From Bacteroidaceae bacterium (lineage in GTDB: Bacteria > Bacteroidota > Bacteroidia > Bacteroidales > Bacteroidaceae), in contig JAFYPH010000061.1 in NCBI GenBank assembly GCA_017547585.1, forward strand, positions 1 through 64,000: a stretch of 64,000 nucleotides of DNA. Reading direction: 5' to 3'. The translations under genes were made by a program, and so were the position numbers. Below, piece by piece: positions 47,210 to 55,779 of the stretch; within the stretch, counting starts at the first letter, position 1; the number at the start of each line of letters is the position of its first letter. The notes beneath the pieces were generated by a model. It saw only the letters and a list, made by a program, of their open reading frames with translations, was not told the origin of the DNA and searched no databases.

Positions 47210-47755
47210 ATGCAACCCGACAAATATATTCCACCTTATAGCACGACTAACAAAATAAAAAGACTCGCATGGAGTGTGTGCTGGACTATTCTTGCACGTC
47301 CATTCCCGAGAAATATGTTTATGTCGTGGAAACGGTTTTTGCTGCGTGCGTTCGGGGCAAAAATAGCTGACACGGCAAGCGTATATTCATCGGCTACGAT
47401 TTTTATGCCGTGGAACCTGGAGATGAAAGAGTATGCATGCCTGGGGCCGGGAGTAGATTGCTACAATGCTGCGCCAATAGTCATCGGTAAATGCGCAACC
47501 GTGTCGCAACGCTGTTTTTTATGTACAGCTTCGCACGACATTACAGTTGCCGCACACCCTCAGATAGAAAAGCCTATAATTATAGAAGACAGGGCTTGGG
47601 TGGCAGCCGAGGCCTTTGTGGGCCCAGGAGTGACTATTGGCGAGGGTGCTGTGGTGGGCGCACGCGCTGCTGTGTTCAAGAATGTGGAGCCGTGGAACGT
47701 GGTGGGTGGAAACCCTGCAAAGTTCATCAAGAAAAGAGTGATTAAGGATGAATAA
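47210..47755 (+). CDS. WcaF-like colanic-type acetyltransferase
   Basis: A 181-residue left-handed beta-helix acetyltransferase similar to WcaF/LacA enzymes. The N-terminal helices (NKIKRLAWSVCWTILARPFPRNMFMSWKRFLLRAFGAKI) and the hexapeptide region with CTASHDI (catalytic His) and DRAWVAAEAFVGPGVTIGEGAVVGARAAV are characteristic. Codon use is back toward the GC-rich genomic type. It overlaps the next gene by 8 nt. Confidence 0.9.
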   Translation: MQPDKYIPPYSTTNKIKRLAWSVCWTILARPFPRNMFMSWKRFLLRAFGAKIADTASVYSSATIFMPWNLEMKEYACLGPGVDCYNAAPIVIGKCATVSQRCFLCTASHDITVAAHPQIEKPIIIEDRAWVAAEAFVGPGVTIGEGAVVGARAAVFKNVEPWNVVGGNPAKFIKKRVIKDE

Positions 47756-48647
47756 TTCTATTGCGGTAGTAATACTTACATACAACGAGGAACTGCACAT
47801 TGAACGTTGCATACGCTCGGCAAAAGTTGTGAGCAACGAGATTATCGTTGTAGATTCTTTCAGCACCGACAACACATGCGCTATTGCCGAGAAATTGGGT
47901 GCAAAAGTCTATCGCCACGAGTTTGAGAATCACGCCAAACAATTTAATTGGGCTATAGATAATTGCAATATTGAGTCGCAATGGATATGGAGACTCGATG
48001 CTGATGAGTACATTGAAGAGCCATTGGCAGCAAAAGCGTTGCAGACGCTCGAAAATATCCCCGATAGCGTAAACGGAATATATGTAAACAGAAAAATTAT
48101 ATTTATGGGGCGCCCACTGCTACACGGCGGATGGTACCCTGCCCCACAGATAAAAATAGTAAGGAAAGGATTTGGCGCCAGCGAGAATAAATGGATGGAT
48201 GAGCATTTGGTGATATTCTCGGGAGAGACTATTTCCATTGACGGCGACCAGACTGACGAAAACCTTAACAGCCTTAATTGGTGGAGCCACAAGCATGTAA
48301 ACTACGCTAGTCGCGAGGCTGTGAACATGCTGATGATGGAGTATGGCCTCGACACAAGCGAGGGAGAGGTGAAGCCTCTCTTTTGGGGAACAGACGCCGA
48401 GCGCAAACGTTGGCTGAAACAAAAATACATCAAGACCCCGCTGTTTGTGCGCCCATTCATAAATTTCTTTATACGTTACATTCTTAAAGGTGGATTTCTC
48501 GACGGCAAAGAGGGTTTTGTGTGGCACATACTGCAGGGATTTTGGTACAGGATGCTTGTAGACTGTAAAATTCTTGAACTGAAGAAAAGATTCAATTTCG
48601 ATGTGTGTCGCATTAAGGATTTTTTAAGGGAGAATTATTTAAAATAG
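47748..48647 (+). CDS. Glycosyltransferase family 2 (WaaE/KdtX-like)
   Basis: A 299-residue GT2 enzyme. It begins AVVILTYNEELHIERCIRSAKVVSNEIIVVDSFSTDNTC, with the metal site RLDADEY and the WaaE-like block KIIFMGRPLLHGGWYP. LpsF/WaaE relatives add glucose or heptose to LPS core or exopolysaccharide. The C-terminus (FINFFIRYILKGGFLDGKEGFVWHILQGFWY) carries a membrane-associated helix found in that group. Confidence 0.9.
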   Translation: MNNSIAVVILTYNEELHIERCIRSAKVVSNEIIVVDSFSTDNTCAIAEKLGAKVYRHEFENHAKQFNWAIDNCNIESQWIWRLDADEYIEEPLAAKALQTLENIPDSVNGIYVNRKIIFMGRPLLHGGWYPAPQIKIVRKGFGASENKWMDEHLVIFSGETISIDGDQTDENLNSLNWWSHKHVNYASREAVNMLMMEYGLDTSEGEVKPLFWGTDAERKRWLKQKYIKTPLFVRPFINFFIRYILKGGFLDGKEGFVWHILQGFWYRMLVDCKILELKKRFNFDVCRIKDFLRENYLK

Positions 48648-48740
48648 AGTTGAGGTATTAATCCTCGCTGCCACAAAGAGTGCCGAGCTTGCAATGTTAA
48701 TGCCGGCGAATGAGGGAGTTAGATTGAATATTTTTCAGAC

Positions 48741-48782
48741 GCCCTCCCCCTGCGGGGACTCCCTCTAAACTTAGAGGGAGAG
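48741..48782 (+). repeat. Extragenic palindrome, type C
   Basis: GCCCTCC, small stem CCCC/GGGG (CCCCTGCGGGG), then CTCCCTCT pairing with AGAGGGAG. Confidence 0.6.
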
Positions 48783-48810
48783 GTATTAAAAGCAATAGTT
48801 ACTAAAAAAA

Positions 48811-48870
48811 CTGTCCCTCTGAGATTAGAGGGACGAGGAGCAGACGCTGGCGGCTGCGACGGAGGGAGTT
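48811..48870 (+). repeat. Extragenic palindrome, type A (A1)
   Basis: Begins CTGTCCCTCT and ends GGAGGGAGTT. Hairpin 1 is TCCCTCT/AGAGGGA; hairpin 2 is GCAGACGC/GCGGCTGC with one mismatch. Almost identical to the copy at 52029. Confidence 0.8.
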
Positions 48871-48921
48871 AGAAAAAAAGCAAACGCTCACACAAACGCC
48901 CCACTGCCACAAAGTAAAAAC

Positions 48922-48970
48922 ATCCCCCTCGGCTTGCAGCCACTCCCCCTTGCAAGCAAAGGAGAGAGTT
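48922..48970 (+). repeat. Extragenic palindrome, type B (B1)
   Basis: ATCCCCCTCG, stem GGCT/AGCC, then CTCCCCCTT...AAAGGAGAG and AGTT. Nearly the same as 52142-52190. Type B has the architecture of type A reversed. Confidence 0.8.
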
Positions 48971-48992
48971 GAAAAGCAAAAGTAAAAAACAT

Positions 48993-49041
48993 CGAACGCC
49001 CCGGCCGAAGGGCCACCCCCTCTTAACTAAGAGGGGGAGTT
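48993..49041 (+). repeat. Extragenic palindrome, type C
   Basis: CGAACGCCCC, stem GGCC/GGCC around GAAG, then CCCCCTCTTAACTAAGAGGGGG as a perfect long stem, ending AGTT. Confidence 0.7.
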
Positions 49042-49070
49042 GAAAGCAAGCAACAAAAGCAACTAAAAAA

Positions 49071-49129
49071 CTGTCCCTCTAAGATTAGAGGGACGAGGAG
49101 CAGATAGCACTATCTGCGACGGAGGGAGT
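49071..49129 (+). repeat. Extragenic palindrome, type A with changed stem (A2)
   Basis: Same frame as A1, but hairpin 2 is GCAGATAG/CTATCTGC, a perfect stem with different bases on both sides. This is compensatory change relative to GCAGACGC/GCGGCTGC. Confidence 0.8.
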
Positions 49130-49175
49130 ATGAAATACACAAGCATCAAACGCCCCACTGCCACAAAGTAAGAAT

Positions 49176-49224
49176 ATCCCCCTCGCCCGTTGGGCACTCC
49201 CCCTTGAAAGCAAGGGGGAGAGTT
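49176..49224 (+). repeat. Extragenic palindrome, type B with changed stem (B2)
   Basis: TATCCCCCTC, stem GCCC/GGGC (instead of GGCT/AGCC), then CTCCCCCTTGAAAGCAAGGGGGAG and AGTT. It ends 28 nt before the next gene. Confidence 0.8.
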
Positions 49225-49252
49225 GAAAAGACAAACAGAAAACTTGGGAACA

Positions 49253-50023
49253 ATGAAAGTTTCTATAATAACCACCTGCTACAACAGGGAAAAGAGCATT
49301 GCACAGGCCATAGAGAGTGTGCTGGCACAGAACTACCCCAACATTGAATATATTATTGTCGACGGGGCGAGCAGCGACAATTCTATGGCTGTGATAAACG
49401 GCTACCGAGGCAGGGTGACAAAAATAATATCGGAGAGGGACAGCGGAATGTACGAGGCCATAAACAAGGGATTGAAAGTTGCCACAGGCGACATTATAGG
49501 ACTGCTGCACTCGGACGATTTTCTTATAAACAACCATATAATTTCGGACATTGTAGAGGCATTCGGCCGCAGCAACGCCGAGATTGTCTACGGCAACGGA
49601 CTGTTTGTAGACGCGGCAAACACCGACAGAGTAATAAGAGACTGGAGAAGCGGTAACTACAGACGTTGGAAGGTGAGAATGGGCTGGCTGCCGTTGCACC
49701 CTACAGTGTACATTAAGCGCGAAGTGATTGAGAGATGCGGACTATATGACGAGAGCTACAAGATTGCTGCCGACTCCGATTTTCTCGTTAGATACATGTA
49801 CAAGGAGAGGCTGAAGATAAAATATTTCGACAAATATATTCTGAAGATGCGCATGGGTGGAAACTCCACCGACAGCAGACGCAGAAAAGAGATGTGGAAC
49901 GAGGACGTGAGGATGTTCAAGGGACACGGTTTTTGGGGAGTGCCCGAGAAGCTGATGAAGATGTGCTGGAAGGTGCCTCAATTCGTTAATGCCAAACTAA
50001 AGAAGAATTTCGGCAATGGATAA
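49253..50023 (+). CDS. Glycosyltransferase family 2
   Basis: A 256-residue GT2 enzyme of the PGL/WcaA-like type. It begins KVSIITTCYNREKSIAQAIESVLAQNYPNIEYIIVDGASSD, then SERDSGMYEAINKGLKVATGDIIGLLHSDD with the metal-binding SDD. ATG 49253 is chosen; the frame is open 10 codons further to a non-conserved ATG. The 3' end overlaps the next gene by 8 nt. Confidence 0.92.
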   Translation: MKVSIITTCYNREKSIAQAIESVLAQNYPNIEYIIVDGASSDNSMAVINGYRGRVTKIISERDSGMYEAINKGLKVATGDIIGLLHSDDFLINNHIISDIVEAFGRSNAEIVYGNGLFVDAANTDRVIRDWRSGNYRRWKVRMGWLPLHPTVYIKREVIERCGLYDESYKIAADSDFLVRYMYKERLKIKYFDKYILKMRMGGNSTDSRRRKEMWNEDVRMFKGHGFWGVPEKLMKMCWKVPQFVNAKLKKNFGNG

Positions 50024-51719
50024 TTTGCTGCCACTTTTCCTGAAATTCCTGAAAGCGGGGTTGTGGGGAGAAACAATCGACTGCAACGTTTCTCTCTCGC
50101 GCCACGAATGGGAAGAGCTCTACGGCATTGCCTACAGACAGGCAGTGACGGGGCTTTTCATCGACGGAGTGTCGCGCACGGCTATGCGCCCCGACGAGGA
50201 TATTTGGGAGAAATGGATGGTGCATCTGCTCTTTATGGAGCGCAACAACAGGCACATTGCTGCACGAGGCGAACAGTGGATAGAGGAGCTGAAAAAGGCG
50301 GGGATAGAGGCATTCGTGTTCAAAGGAACGTCGGTAGCAGCATGGTACGCACAGCCGCTGCACAGAAGCTACGGTGACGTGGACATTGTTGTAAAAAACG
50401 GTTGGAAACAGCTGCCGCAGATTCTGCAGGGATGGGGCATTGAGCCTTACAGGGAAAATAGCGAAGAGATTGTAGTAAAAGAGAAGAGCAACCTCTTTGT
50501 GGAGCTGCACTGCGAGTGGGAGCACCTGTACAACCCCGTGGCTGATGCAAGACTGAAAAAGATGTGTGCAGCCGCCACCGAGGGTGACAACGAACTATAT
50601 TTCGTGTGCCTGATAGTGCATCTGCAACGTCACTTTTTCACATATGGCATAGGACTTAAACAGGTGTGCGACGTGGCAGCAATGCTGCACTCGGCAGGCC
50701 TCGACAGAGAAAAAACGGCGGCAATGCTGCGCGCAGTGAATGCCGAAAAGTTCAGCCGCCACCTATTCGGGTTCATCGACACATATTTGGGTGGAACAGA
50801 GAATTATCCCCTACCCCCCGTAAAAGACAAAAAGAGATTGACGCTGCTCGAAAATGTGATTTTCGGCGAAGGCTACTCATTGAAGAAGAGACAGGAGAGG
50901 GATGCAGCGAACACCAGACACTCTTTTTCGCGCATAATGGACAATGCGCTTTTCTGGAGCAGACGATGCGCAAGAGTTTCGGGCCTTATGGCCGGCGAGG
51001 CATTCAGTTTTCTGCTGCACAAAGCATGGCGACGCGTGGGCATGCTTTTCACACACAACGCAAAAAATAAACACAGACAAAATATGAGCACTTTATTTCC
51101 TATTTTTCACCCGTTGAATTTAAGGAAAAACAGATTTTTGAAAAGATGTTTCGACATTCTTTTCTCGCTGACTTTTTTGTGTCTCGTTTTTCCGTTTATA
51201 CTGATATTGGTGTTCGTAGTGACAAAATGCACCATGCCCGGTAGAATTTTCTTCGTCCAGAAACGCACGGGACTGAACGGCAAAATATTCAAATGTATAA
51301 AATTCCGCTCGATGCGCATAAACAACGAGAGCCACCAGAGGCAGGCGACCTACAGGGACAGACGCATTACAAAGTGGGGATTCTTTATGCGTAAGACCAA
51401 CATCGACGAAATGCCACAGTTCATAAATGTGCTGCTGGGTGACATGAGCGTCGTGGGTCCGCGCCCGCACATGGTGAGACACACTGACGAATTTTCGCAG
51501 ATGGTGGACGGCTATATGCAGCGCCATCTTGTGAAGCCGGGCGTTACGGGACTGAGTCAGGTGAAAGGCTACAGGGGCGAGATTACAAAATTGTCGGACA
51601 TTAAGAACAGAGTGAGGCTCGACGTTTTCTACATTAAACACTGGAGCCTGAAAATGGACATGAGCATTATTATAAGAACTTTCTTTAAATGCTTCGGCAA
51701 CGATCGTAAGGCCTATTAA
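50016..51719 (+). CDS. PF14907-type nucleotidyltransferase fused to undecaprenyl-phosphate sugar transferase
   Basis: A 567-residue two-part protein. Residues 1-350 fit the uncharacterised nucleotidyltransferase family PF14907: VFKGTSVAAWYAQPLHRSYGDVDIVV has the KG and RSxGDxD core at about 103-123. Residues 357-567 are a complete sugar-phosphate transferase of the WcaJ/PglC type: a membrane hairpin (FDILFSLTFLCLVFPFILILVFVV), then RIFFVQKRTGLNGKIFKCIKFRSMR and NIDEMPQFINVLLGDMSVVGPRP. This half would start repeat-unit synthesis. The two parts join across an A6 tract (51062-51067); one more A would end part one at TAA and leave ATG 51084 as a separate start. The fusion may be real or an indel. 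Confidence 0.85.
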   Translation: MDNLLPLFLKFLKAGLWGETIDCNVSLSRHEWEELYGIAYRQAVTGLFIDGVSRTAMRPDEDIWEKWMVHLLFMERNNRHIAARGEQWIEELKKAGIEAFVFKGTSVAAWYAQPLHRSYGDVDIVVKNGWKQLPQILQGWGIEPYRENSEEIVVKEKSNLFVELHCEWEHLYNPVADARLKKMCAAATEGDNELYFVCLIVHLQRHFFTYGIGLKQVCDVAAMLHSAGLDREKTAAMLRAVNAEKFSRHLFGFIDTYLGGTENYPLPPVKDKKRLTLLENVIFGEGYSLKKRQERDAANTRHSFSRIMDNALFWSRRCARVSGLMAGEAFSFLLHKAWRRVGMLFTHNAKNKHRQNMSTLFPIFHPLNLRKNRFLKRCFDILFSLTFLCLVFPFILILVFVVTKCTMPGRIFFVQKRTGLNGKIFKCIKFRSMRINNESHQRQATYRDRRITKWGFFMRKTNIDEMPQFINVLLGDMSVVGPRPHMVRHTDEFSQMVDGYMQRHLVKPGVTGLSQVKGYRGEITKLSDIKNRVRLDVFYIKHWSLKMDMSIIIRTFFKCFGNDRKAY

Positions 51720-52028
51720 GTGGTAATAGAAAAAACGAACGCCCCCGTCCAAAGGAGTGCCGAGCATGCGAGGCTTAGTAAAAGGCGAGGGAGTTAGAAA
51801 AAGCAAACAACCACACGAACGCCCCCGGCCAAAGGGCCTCACTAGTTCGGCACTCCTTTGGGAAGATAAATCTTCCGTCGTCGCAAACAACGCTCACACG
51901 CGTTGTCCCCTCTAACCAAGAGGGGGAGTTAACGTCAGCAATAGTTACTAAAAAACTCTCCCTCTTCTGTAAGAGGGAGTACCCGAAGGGGGAGGGAGTT
52001 AGAAAAACAAGCAATAGTTACTAAAAAA

Positions 52029-52088
52029 CTGTCCCTCTTGGATAAGAGGGACGAGGAGCAGACGCTGGCGGCTGCGACGGAGGGCGTT
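52029..52088 (+). repeat. Extragenic palindrome, type A (A3)
   Basis: Begins CTGTCCCTCT, hairpin 1 TCCCTCT/AGAGGGA, hairpin 2 GCAGACGC/GCGGCTGC, ends GGAGGGCGTT. Almost identical to 48811-48870, 3.2 kb away. Confidence 0.8.
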
Positions 52089-52141
52089 GGAAACGTACAA
52101 ATTATATAATCGAACGCCCCCGGCCAACTTAAAGCAAGAAT

Positions 52142-52190
52142 ATCCCCCTCGGCTTGCAGCCACTCCCCCTTGCAAGCAAAGGGGAGAATT
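52142..52190 (+). repeat. Extragenic palindrome, type B (B3)
   Basis: ATCCCCCTCG, stem GGCT/AGCC, CTCCCCCTT pairing with AAGGGGAG, ending AATT. Nearly identical to 48922-48970. Confidence 0.8.
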
Positions 52191-52228
52191 GAAAAGACAA
52201 GAATAATAATAATTTATAAATATCTATT

Positions 52229-54001
52229 ATGAGAAAAACAATTTTTATGATGATGTTGCTGTTGTGTGCCTGCATAGGACGCAGCATCGCACAAGAGACG
52301 GTCGTGACAAGCGACACTGTAGTGTGCGAGACATGCGACGTGTACACACAGCCGCAACCGACGGATGACAGATTCCGCGTGGTTACCAATCGTTTTTGGT
52401 CGAACTGGTTCGTTCTTGGAAACGTGGGAATGCACGCCTTCTATGGCGATTATTCGAGATTCGGAACTATCGAGGACTTTATTTCGCCCGACATCAATGT
52501 GGGATTCGGTAAATGGTTCACCCCCGGAATCGGTGCAAAAATTCAGTTTGGACGCTCGAACTCAAAAGGTTGCAGCAAATATGAGAACTATTTCACATAC
52601 GGCGACCCGCTGACAAGTTCCAACGGCGAGCAGTATTGGAAGACAAAGATGAACTGGTGGGACTTGAACGTGAATGCAATGTTCAATCTCTCGCGTCTCT
52701 TCTGCGGATACGAGGGCAAGGTATCGGACAAGCTGATGAACCAGTTTATTCTTTCGGTGGGTATCGGTGGCGTGCACCATATGAACATCGACGCACAGCG
52801 CAACGAATGGAGCGGACACTTTGAGCTGCAGTACAGCCGCTTCTTTAACAAGCTGAAGACTTTCTCGCTCGACGTGAAGGCACGTGCCATTCTTTACCAG
52901 ACAAATTTCGACGGCATTGTGCTGAAGAAGGACGAGAGAAGCAACTGGTGGGACGGCAACTACGGCTTTACCGTGGGATGTACATACTACATTAAGAAAC
53001 GCCATTGGGACAGATGTTTGCCCTGCGAGCGCCCCGTGTACAATGTGGTGCAGAAGGTGGTGACTCCCCAGCAGGAGTGCCCCGAGTATGGCACACTGGA
53101 GTTCTTTGTGTTCTTCCCGAACAACTACTCGGGACGCAACGATGCCCCGACAATTGCCGGAGCCGAAGTGAACGCGATAGACTATCTTGCATCGGGTATC
53201 TACACACAGACAAAATTCGAGAATGCAGACGCTGTTGATTCGCGTCTGCAGGCAAACAGACAGCTGAAAGGGCTTGAGACTGCCAACGTTGCAACAAAGA
53301 ACATAAACGCGGTGGCCGAGAAGGCGGGCGTAACCTGTGGTTACGAAATGTCGTCGACACCCATTTCGTTGAGCATGAACGCCGACAGCATGAAGATGTT
53401 CAAAGAGAAGGCAGGATGGTACTACTCGCCCATCTACTGCGGCAACAACACATGGCACTACCGCGTGGACAACGCCACTGCCACACAGCGTCTGATTGAC
53501 GAGAAGAACTACAAAGAGAGCCAGTCGTTTGCACTGAACGCACACGCAGGTCTTGACATTATAAAAGAGAACCTGAACCCCGACGCCGATGCCGAGCTCT
53601 ACAGCTTTGCCGACATCTACGGCGCTATTGAGGGCACAGACGGCAACGTGGCTATGGCCGCAAACGCCGAGAGCGTGGAGAAATTGAACGAGATTTTCGA
53701 CAACGGACGCATTATCTATGTGATGGCCGAGGGATTCGCGACCAGCCAGGATAACTTCATTGGCGAGAATGCCGAGGATGTGGGCGTGGATCGTAACAAG
53801 AAACTGGCGTTCAACCGCGCATATACTGTAGTAAATTGGCTGAAGGGTAACGAAAAGTTCAAACGTGTATCGAACAACGTATTCTCAATAAATGCACTGC
53901 CCAACCCCATTATGGAGACAAAGGCTACAAGCACACAGGGACTCGATGCGAAACTGAAGCGTTACGTGAAGGTGAGAATACACTATGCGATTGATAAATA
54001 A
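52229..54001 (+). CDS. Outer-membrane beta-barrel protein with OmpA-like C-terminus
   Basis: A 590-residue exported protein with a signal peptide ending SIAQ. Residues about 50-255 alternate hydrophobic and polar strands rich in aromatic residues (NWFVLGNVGMHAFYGDYS, INVGFGKWFTPGIGAKIQFG, WDLNVNAMFNLSRLF), a barrel of probably eight strands. Residues about 260-590 include two OmpA-like stretches (YGTLEFFVFFPNNYSG and NKKLAFNRAYTVVNWLKG), though the classic peptidoglycan-binding Asp/Arg pattern is weak. It may tie surface polysaccharide or matrix to the cell wall; that is inference from its place after the polysaccharide locus. Confidence 0.78.
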   Translation: MRKTIFMMMLLLCACIGRSIAQETVVTSDTVVCETCDVYTQPQPTDDRFRVVTNRFWSNWFVLGNVGMHAFYGDYSRFGTIEDFISPDINVGFGKWFTPGIGAKIQFGRSNSKGCSKYENYFTYGDPLTSSNGEQYWKTKMNWWDLNVNAMFNLSRLFCGYEGKVSDKLMNQFILSVGIGGVHHMNIDAQRNEWSGHFELQYSRFFNKLKTFSLDVKARAILYQTNFDGIVLKKDERSNWWDGNYGFTVGCTYYIKKRHWDRCLPCERPVYNVVQKVVTPQQECPEYGTLEFFVFFPNNYSGRNDAPTIAGAEVNAIDYLASGIYTQTKFENADAVDSRLQANRQLKGLETANVATKNINAVAEKAGVTCGYEMSSTPISLSMNADSMKMFKEKAGWYYSPIYCGNNTWHYRVDNATATQRLIDEKNYKESQSFALNAHAGLDIIKENLNPDADAELYSFADIYGAIEGTDGNVAMAANAESVEKLNEIFDNGRIIYVMAEGFATSQDNFIGENAEDVGVDRNKKLAFNRAYTVVNWLKGNEKFKRVSNNVFSINALPNPIMETKATSTQGLDAKLKRYVKVRIHYAIDK

Positions 54002-54080
54002 TATTTTCTTTACAAACGGCGATAATATAAACAAGAGATAAAAATTAAACAGTTTTTTATATTTTTCGCTCGTTTGTTTG

Positions 54081-54088
54081 TAACTTTG
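54081..54088 (+). promoter_or_regulatory. Possible promoter -7 box for the LruC gene
   Basis: TAACTTTG followed by CAA, 25 nt before the ATG. No TTTG at the proper distance. Confidence 0.4.
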
Positions 54089-54113
54089 CAACGATTATAA
54101 CTAACAATTGAAA

Positions 54114-55703
54114 ATGAAAAAACTTTTTATTCTTTCTTTGGCAGGCTTGCTGGCTGTTGCCTGTGAGCTGCCCAAGGACTTAGAGACCATGCTCGACGAG
54201 AACTACAACAAGGAGTGGGCAACCACCTTTGGCGAGACCGACCCCAACCACACATGGAGCATGGTGGACAACAAATTTGTGCAGGTGAATATTGACGAGC
54301 CTGCAAGAGTAAAAATCTATGTTAAGGGCGACAAAAACTACAACCTTGCCGGCGACTACGAAAATGTGCAGGGTAACTGCGAGCTTGCGTTCGACGCTCC
54401 CGCAGGATGCACCGACGTGTATGTTACAGTGAACGGTGTTCCCTATGAGTGTGACAAGGCAAAGGCACGAGGCACTATGGTTGCCGCAGCAGGCGACGTA
54501 ATCACTTCGATGGACAATGATTATGTATATTACAATTTCGGCGAGATAAAGATGTTCAAAGATAATGCCGAGACATTGCCCGAGCGTGTAAACAACACCG
54601 AAAAGGTAACAAAGGACTACAGAGTGATTTCGAATGGAATGCCCTATAAATTCTATCCTCTTTTCTGGAACGCTATGTTCGAGCACACATTCGGATTGTT
54701 CTATTACGAGAATGGTGAAAGAAAAGAGGTTGAGTTCTATGCCGACAAGAAGGGCGATTATCTGCAGTACAAAGACGGTGAAGGCAATTGGGTGGACATT
54801 GAAACAGACTATGCATATGAAGGTATCTTTGCACAGGGTAACATTGCCGATGACAAGGAGATTCTCCGCGGAAGATATTTCACTATCAACTTGCCCAAAG
54901 GTACAGAGTTCGGTTTCTTTGTGAATATCACAGACGATAGCAACGAAGAAATACAGAACATAGGTAAACTCTATTCGAACCCGGCATTGAACCAGGAACC
55001 TAATACAAGTTTCTCGGCATTCTCTTACCTTGAGATTGATGGAAACACTTACATCACCATCGAGGACCATAGAAGTGACGACTTCGACTACAACGACTTT
55101 ATCTTCATCATGGAGGGTACACAGGAGCACATTGAGGAAACACCCGTGGACTACCTGTATGCTGTTGAGGACTTGGGCGGTACATGCGACTTCGACTTCA
55201 ACGACATTGTGTTCAGTGTGTCGCACGTGAGCGGCCAGCCCCACGCTAATGTGAAATTGCTTGCAGCAGGAGGTACACTGCCCGCGTACATCTGCTTTGG
55301 TGGTTACAAAAGCAAAGAGGTACACGAGATGTTCGGCGTAGAAACTAAAGAGATGGTGAATACTGCCAAAGGAACAACAAAGAAGAACATGAAAGAGGGT
55401 AAGTCGTTCACTGTTACAGTGGGGGCAGACTGGTCGCACACTGCTTTCAGCGAAGAGGGTAACGGCTTTAAGGTGAGAGTGAAGAGAGACGAGGAGAACA
55501 CCCTCGAGGTGAACACTCCAGGTGCCGGCAACAGCGCAGCTCCACAGATGCTCATTTTGCCCGACAATTGGTTGTGGCCCACAGAGAGAACAAGAATCAG
55601 CGATGCTTATCCTTCGTTCGGCGAATGGGGTGCCAACTACACTAACACCCAGTGGGTGAACAATGTAGTGATGGAGAATGTTGTTGATTGGGTTACAGAG
55701 TAA
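54114..55703 (+). CDS. LruC-domain surface lipoprotein
   Basis: A 529-residue lipoprotein (lipobox AVAC, Cys at residue 17). The second half is an LruC domain (DUF4842) with the acidic signature seen twice: DHRSDDFDYNDFIFIMEG at about 320-337 and LGGTCDFDFNDIVFSV at about 357-372. These Asp-rich loops could bind calcium. LruC proteins are surface-exposed in Leptospira and spread through Bacteroidetes, with unclear function. ATG 54114 is preferred to an in-frame TTG 6 nt upstream. It is followed by a strong two-way terminator. Confidence 0.85.
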   Translation: MKKLFILSLAGLLAVACELPKDLETMLDENYNKEWATTFGETDPNHTWSMVDNKFVQVNIDEPARVKIYVKGDKNYNLAGDYENVQGNCELAFDAPAGCTDVYVTVNGVPYECDKAKARGTMVAAAGDVITSMDNDYVYYNFGEIKMFKDNAETLPERVNNTEKVTKDYRVISNGMPYKFYPLFWNAMFEHTFGLFYYENGERKEVEFYADKKGDYLQYKDGEGNWVDIETDYAYEGIFAQGNIADDKEILRGRYFTINLPKGTEFGFFVNITDDSNEEIQNIGKLYSNPALNQEPNTSFSAFSYLEIDGNTYITIEDHRSDDFDYNDFIFIMEGTQEHIEETPVDYLYAVEDLGGTCDFDFNDIVFSVSHVSGQPHANVKLLAAGGTLPAYICFGGYKSKEVHEMFGVETKEMVNTAKGTTKKNMKEGKSFTVTVGADWSHTAFSEEGNGFKVRVKRDEENTLEVNTPGAGNSAAPQMLILPDNWLWPTERTRISDAYPSFGEWGANYTNTQWVNNVVMENVVDWVTE

Positions 55704-55728
55704 TCTACATCTGTCAGACAAGCAAGCA

Positions 55729-55764
55729 AAAAAAATGCTGAACGCGTGCGTTCAGCATTTTTTT
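55729..55764. terminator. Two-way terminator between LruC and pqqD-like genes
   Basis: A perfect stem AAAAAAATGCTGAACGC with its complement (55729-55745 and 55748-55764), with A and T runs on both sides, so it can end transcripts from either direction. Confidence 0.9.
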
Positions 55765-55779
55765 GTATGTGTCAATCGA

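Larger units (their letters stand above)
48648..49252 (+). other. 605-nt intergenic cluster of extragenic palindromes
   Basis: No gene. The gap holds at least six palindromic units in both orientations (48741-48782, 48811-48870, 48922-48970, 48993-49041, 49071-49129, 49176-49224), separated by A-rich spacers such as AGCAATAGTTACTAAAAAA and GAAAAGCAAA. It divides the glycosyltransferase at 47748 from the one at 49253. Confidence 0.8.
51720..52228 (+). other. 509-nt intergenic cluster of extragenic palindromes
   Basis: No gene. Two type C-like units (51739-51793 and 51817-51930, the latter with an inserted GAAGATAAATCTTC hairpin), one inverted unit (51957-52000), one type A (52029-52088) and one type B (52142-52190). 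It separates the sugar transferase from the OmpA-like gene. No clear promoter for the latter is seen. Confidence 0.75.

Noticed and set aside
48648..49252. Repeat cluster as a CRISPR array
   Set aside because: Repeats are in both orientations, differ in sequence, have irregular spacing and A-rich low-complexity spacers, and there are no cas genes in the window.
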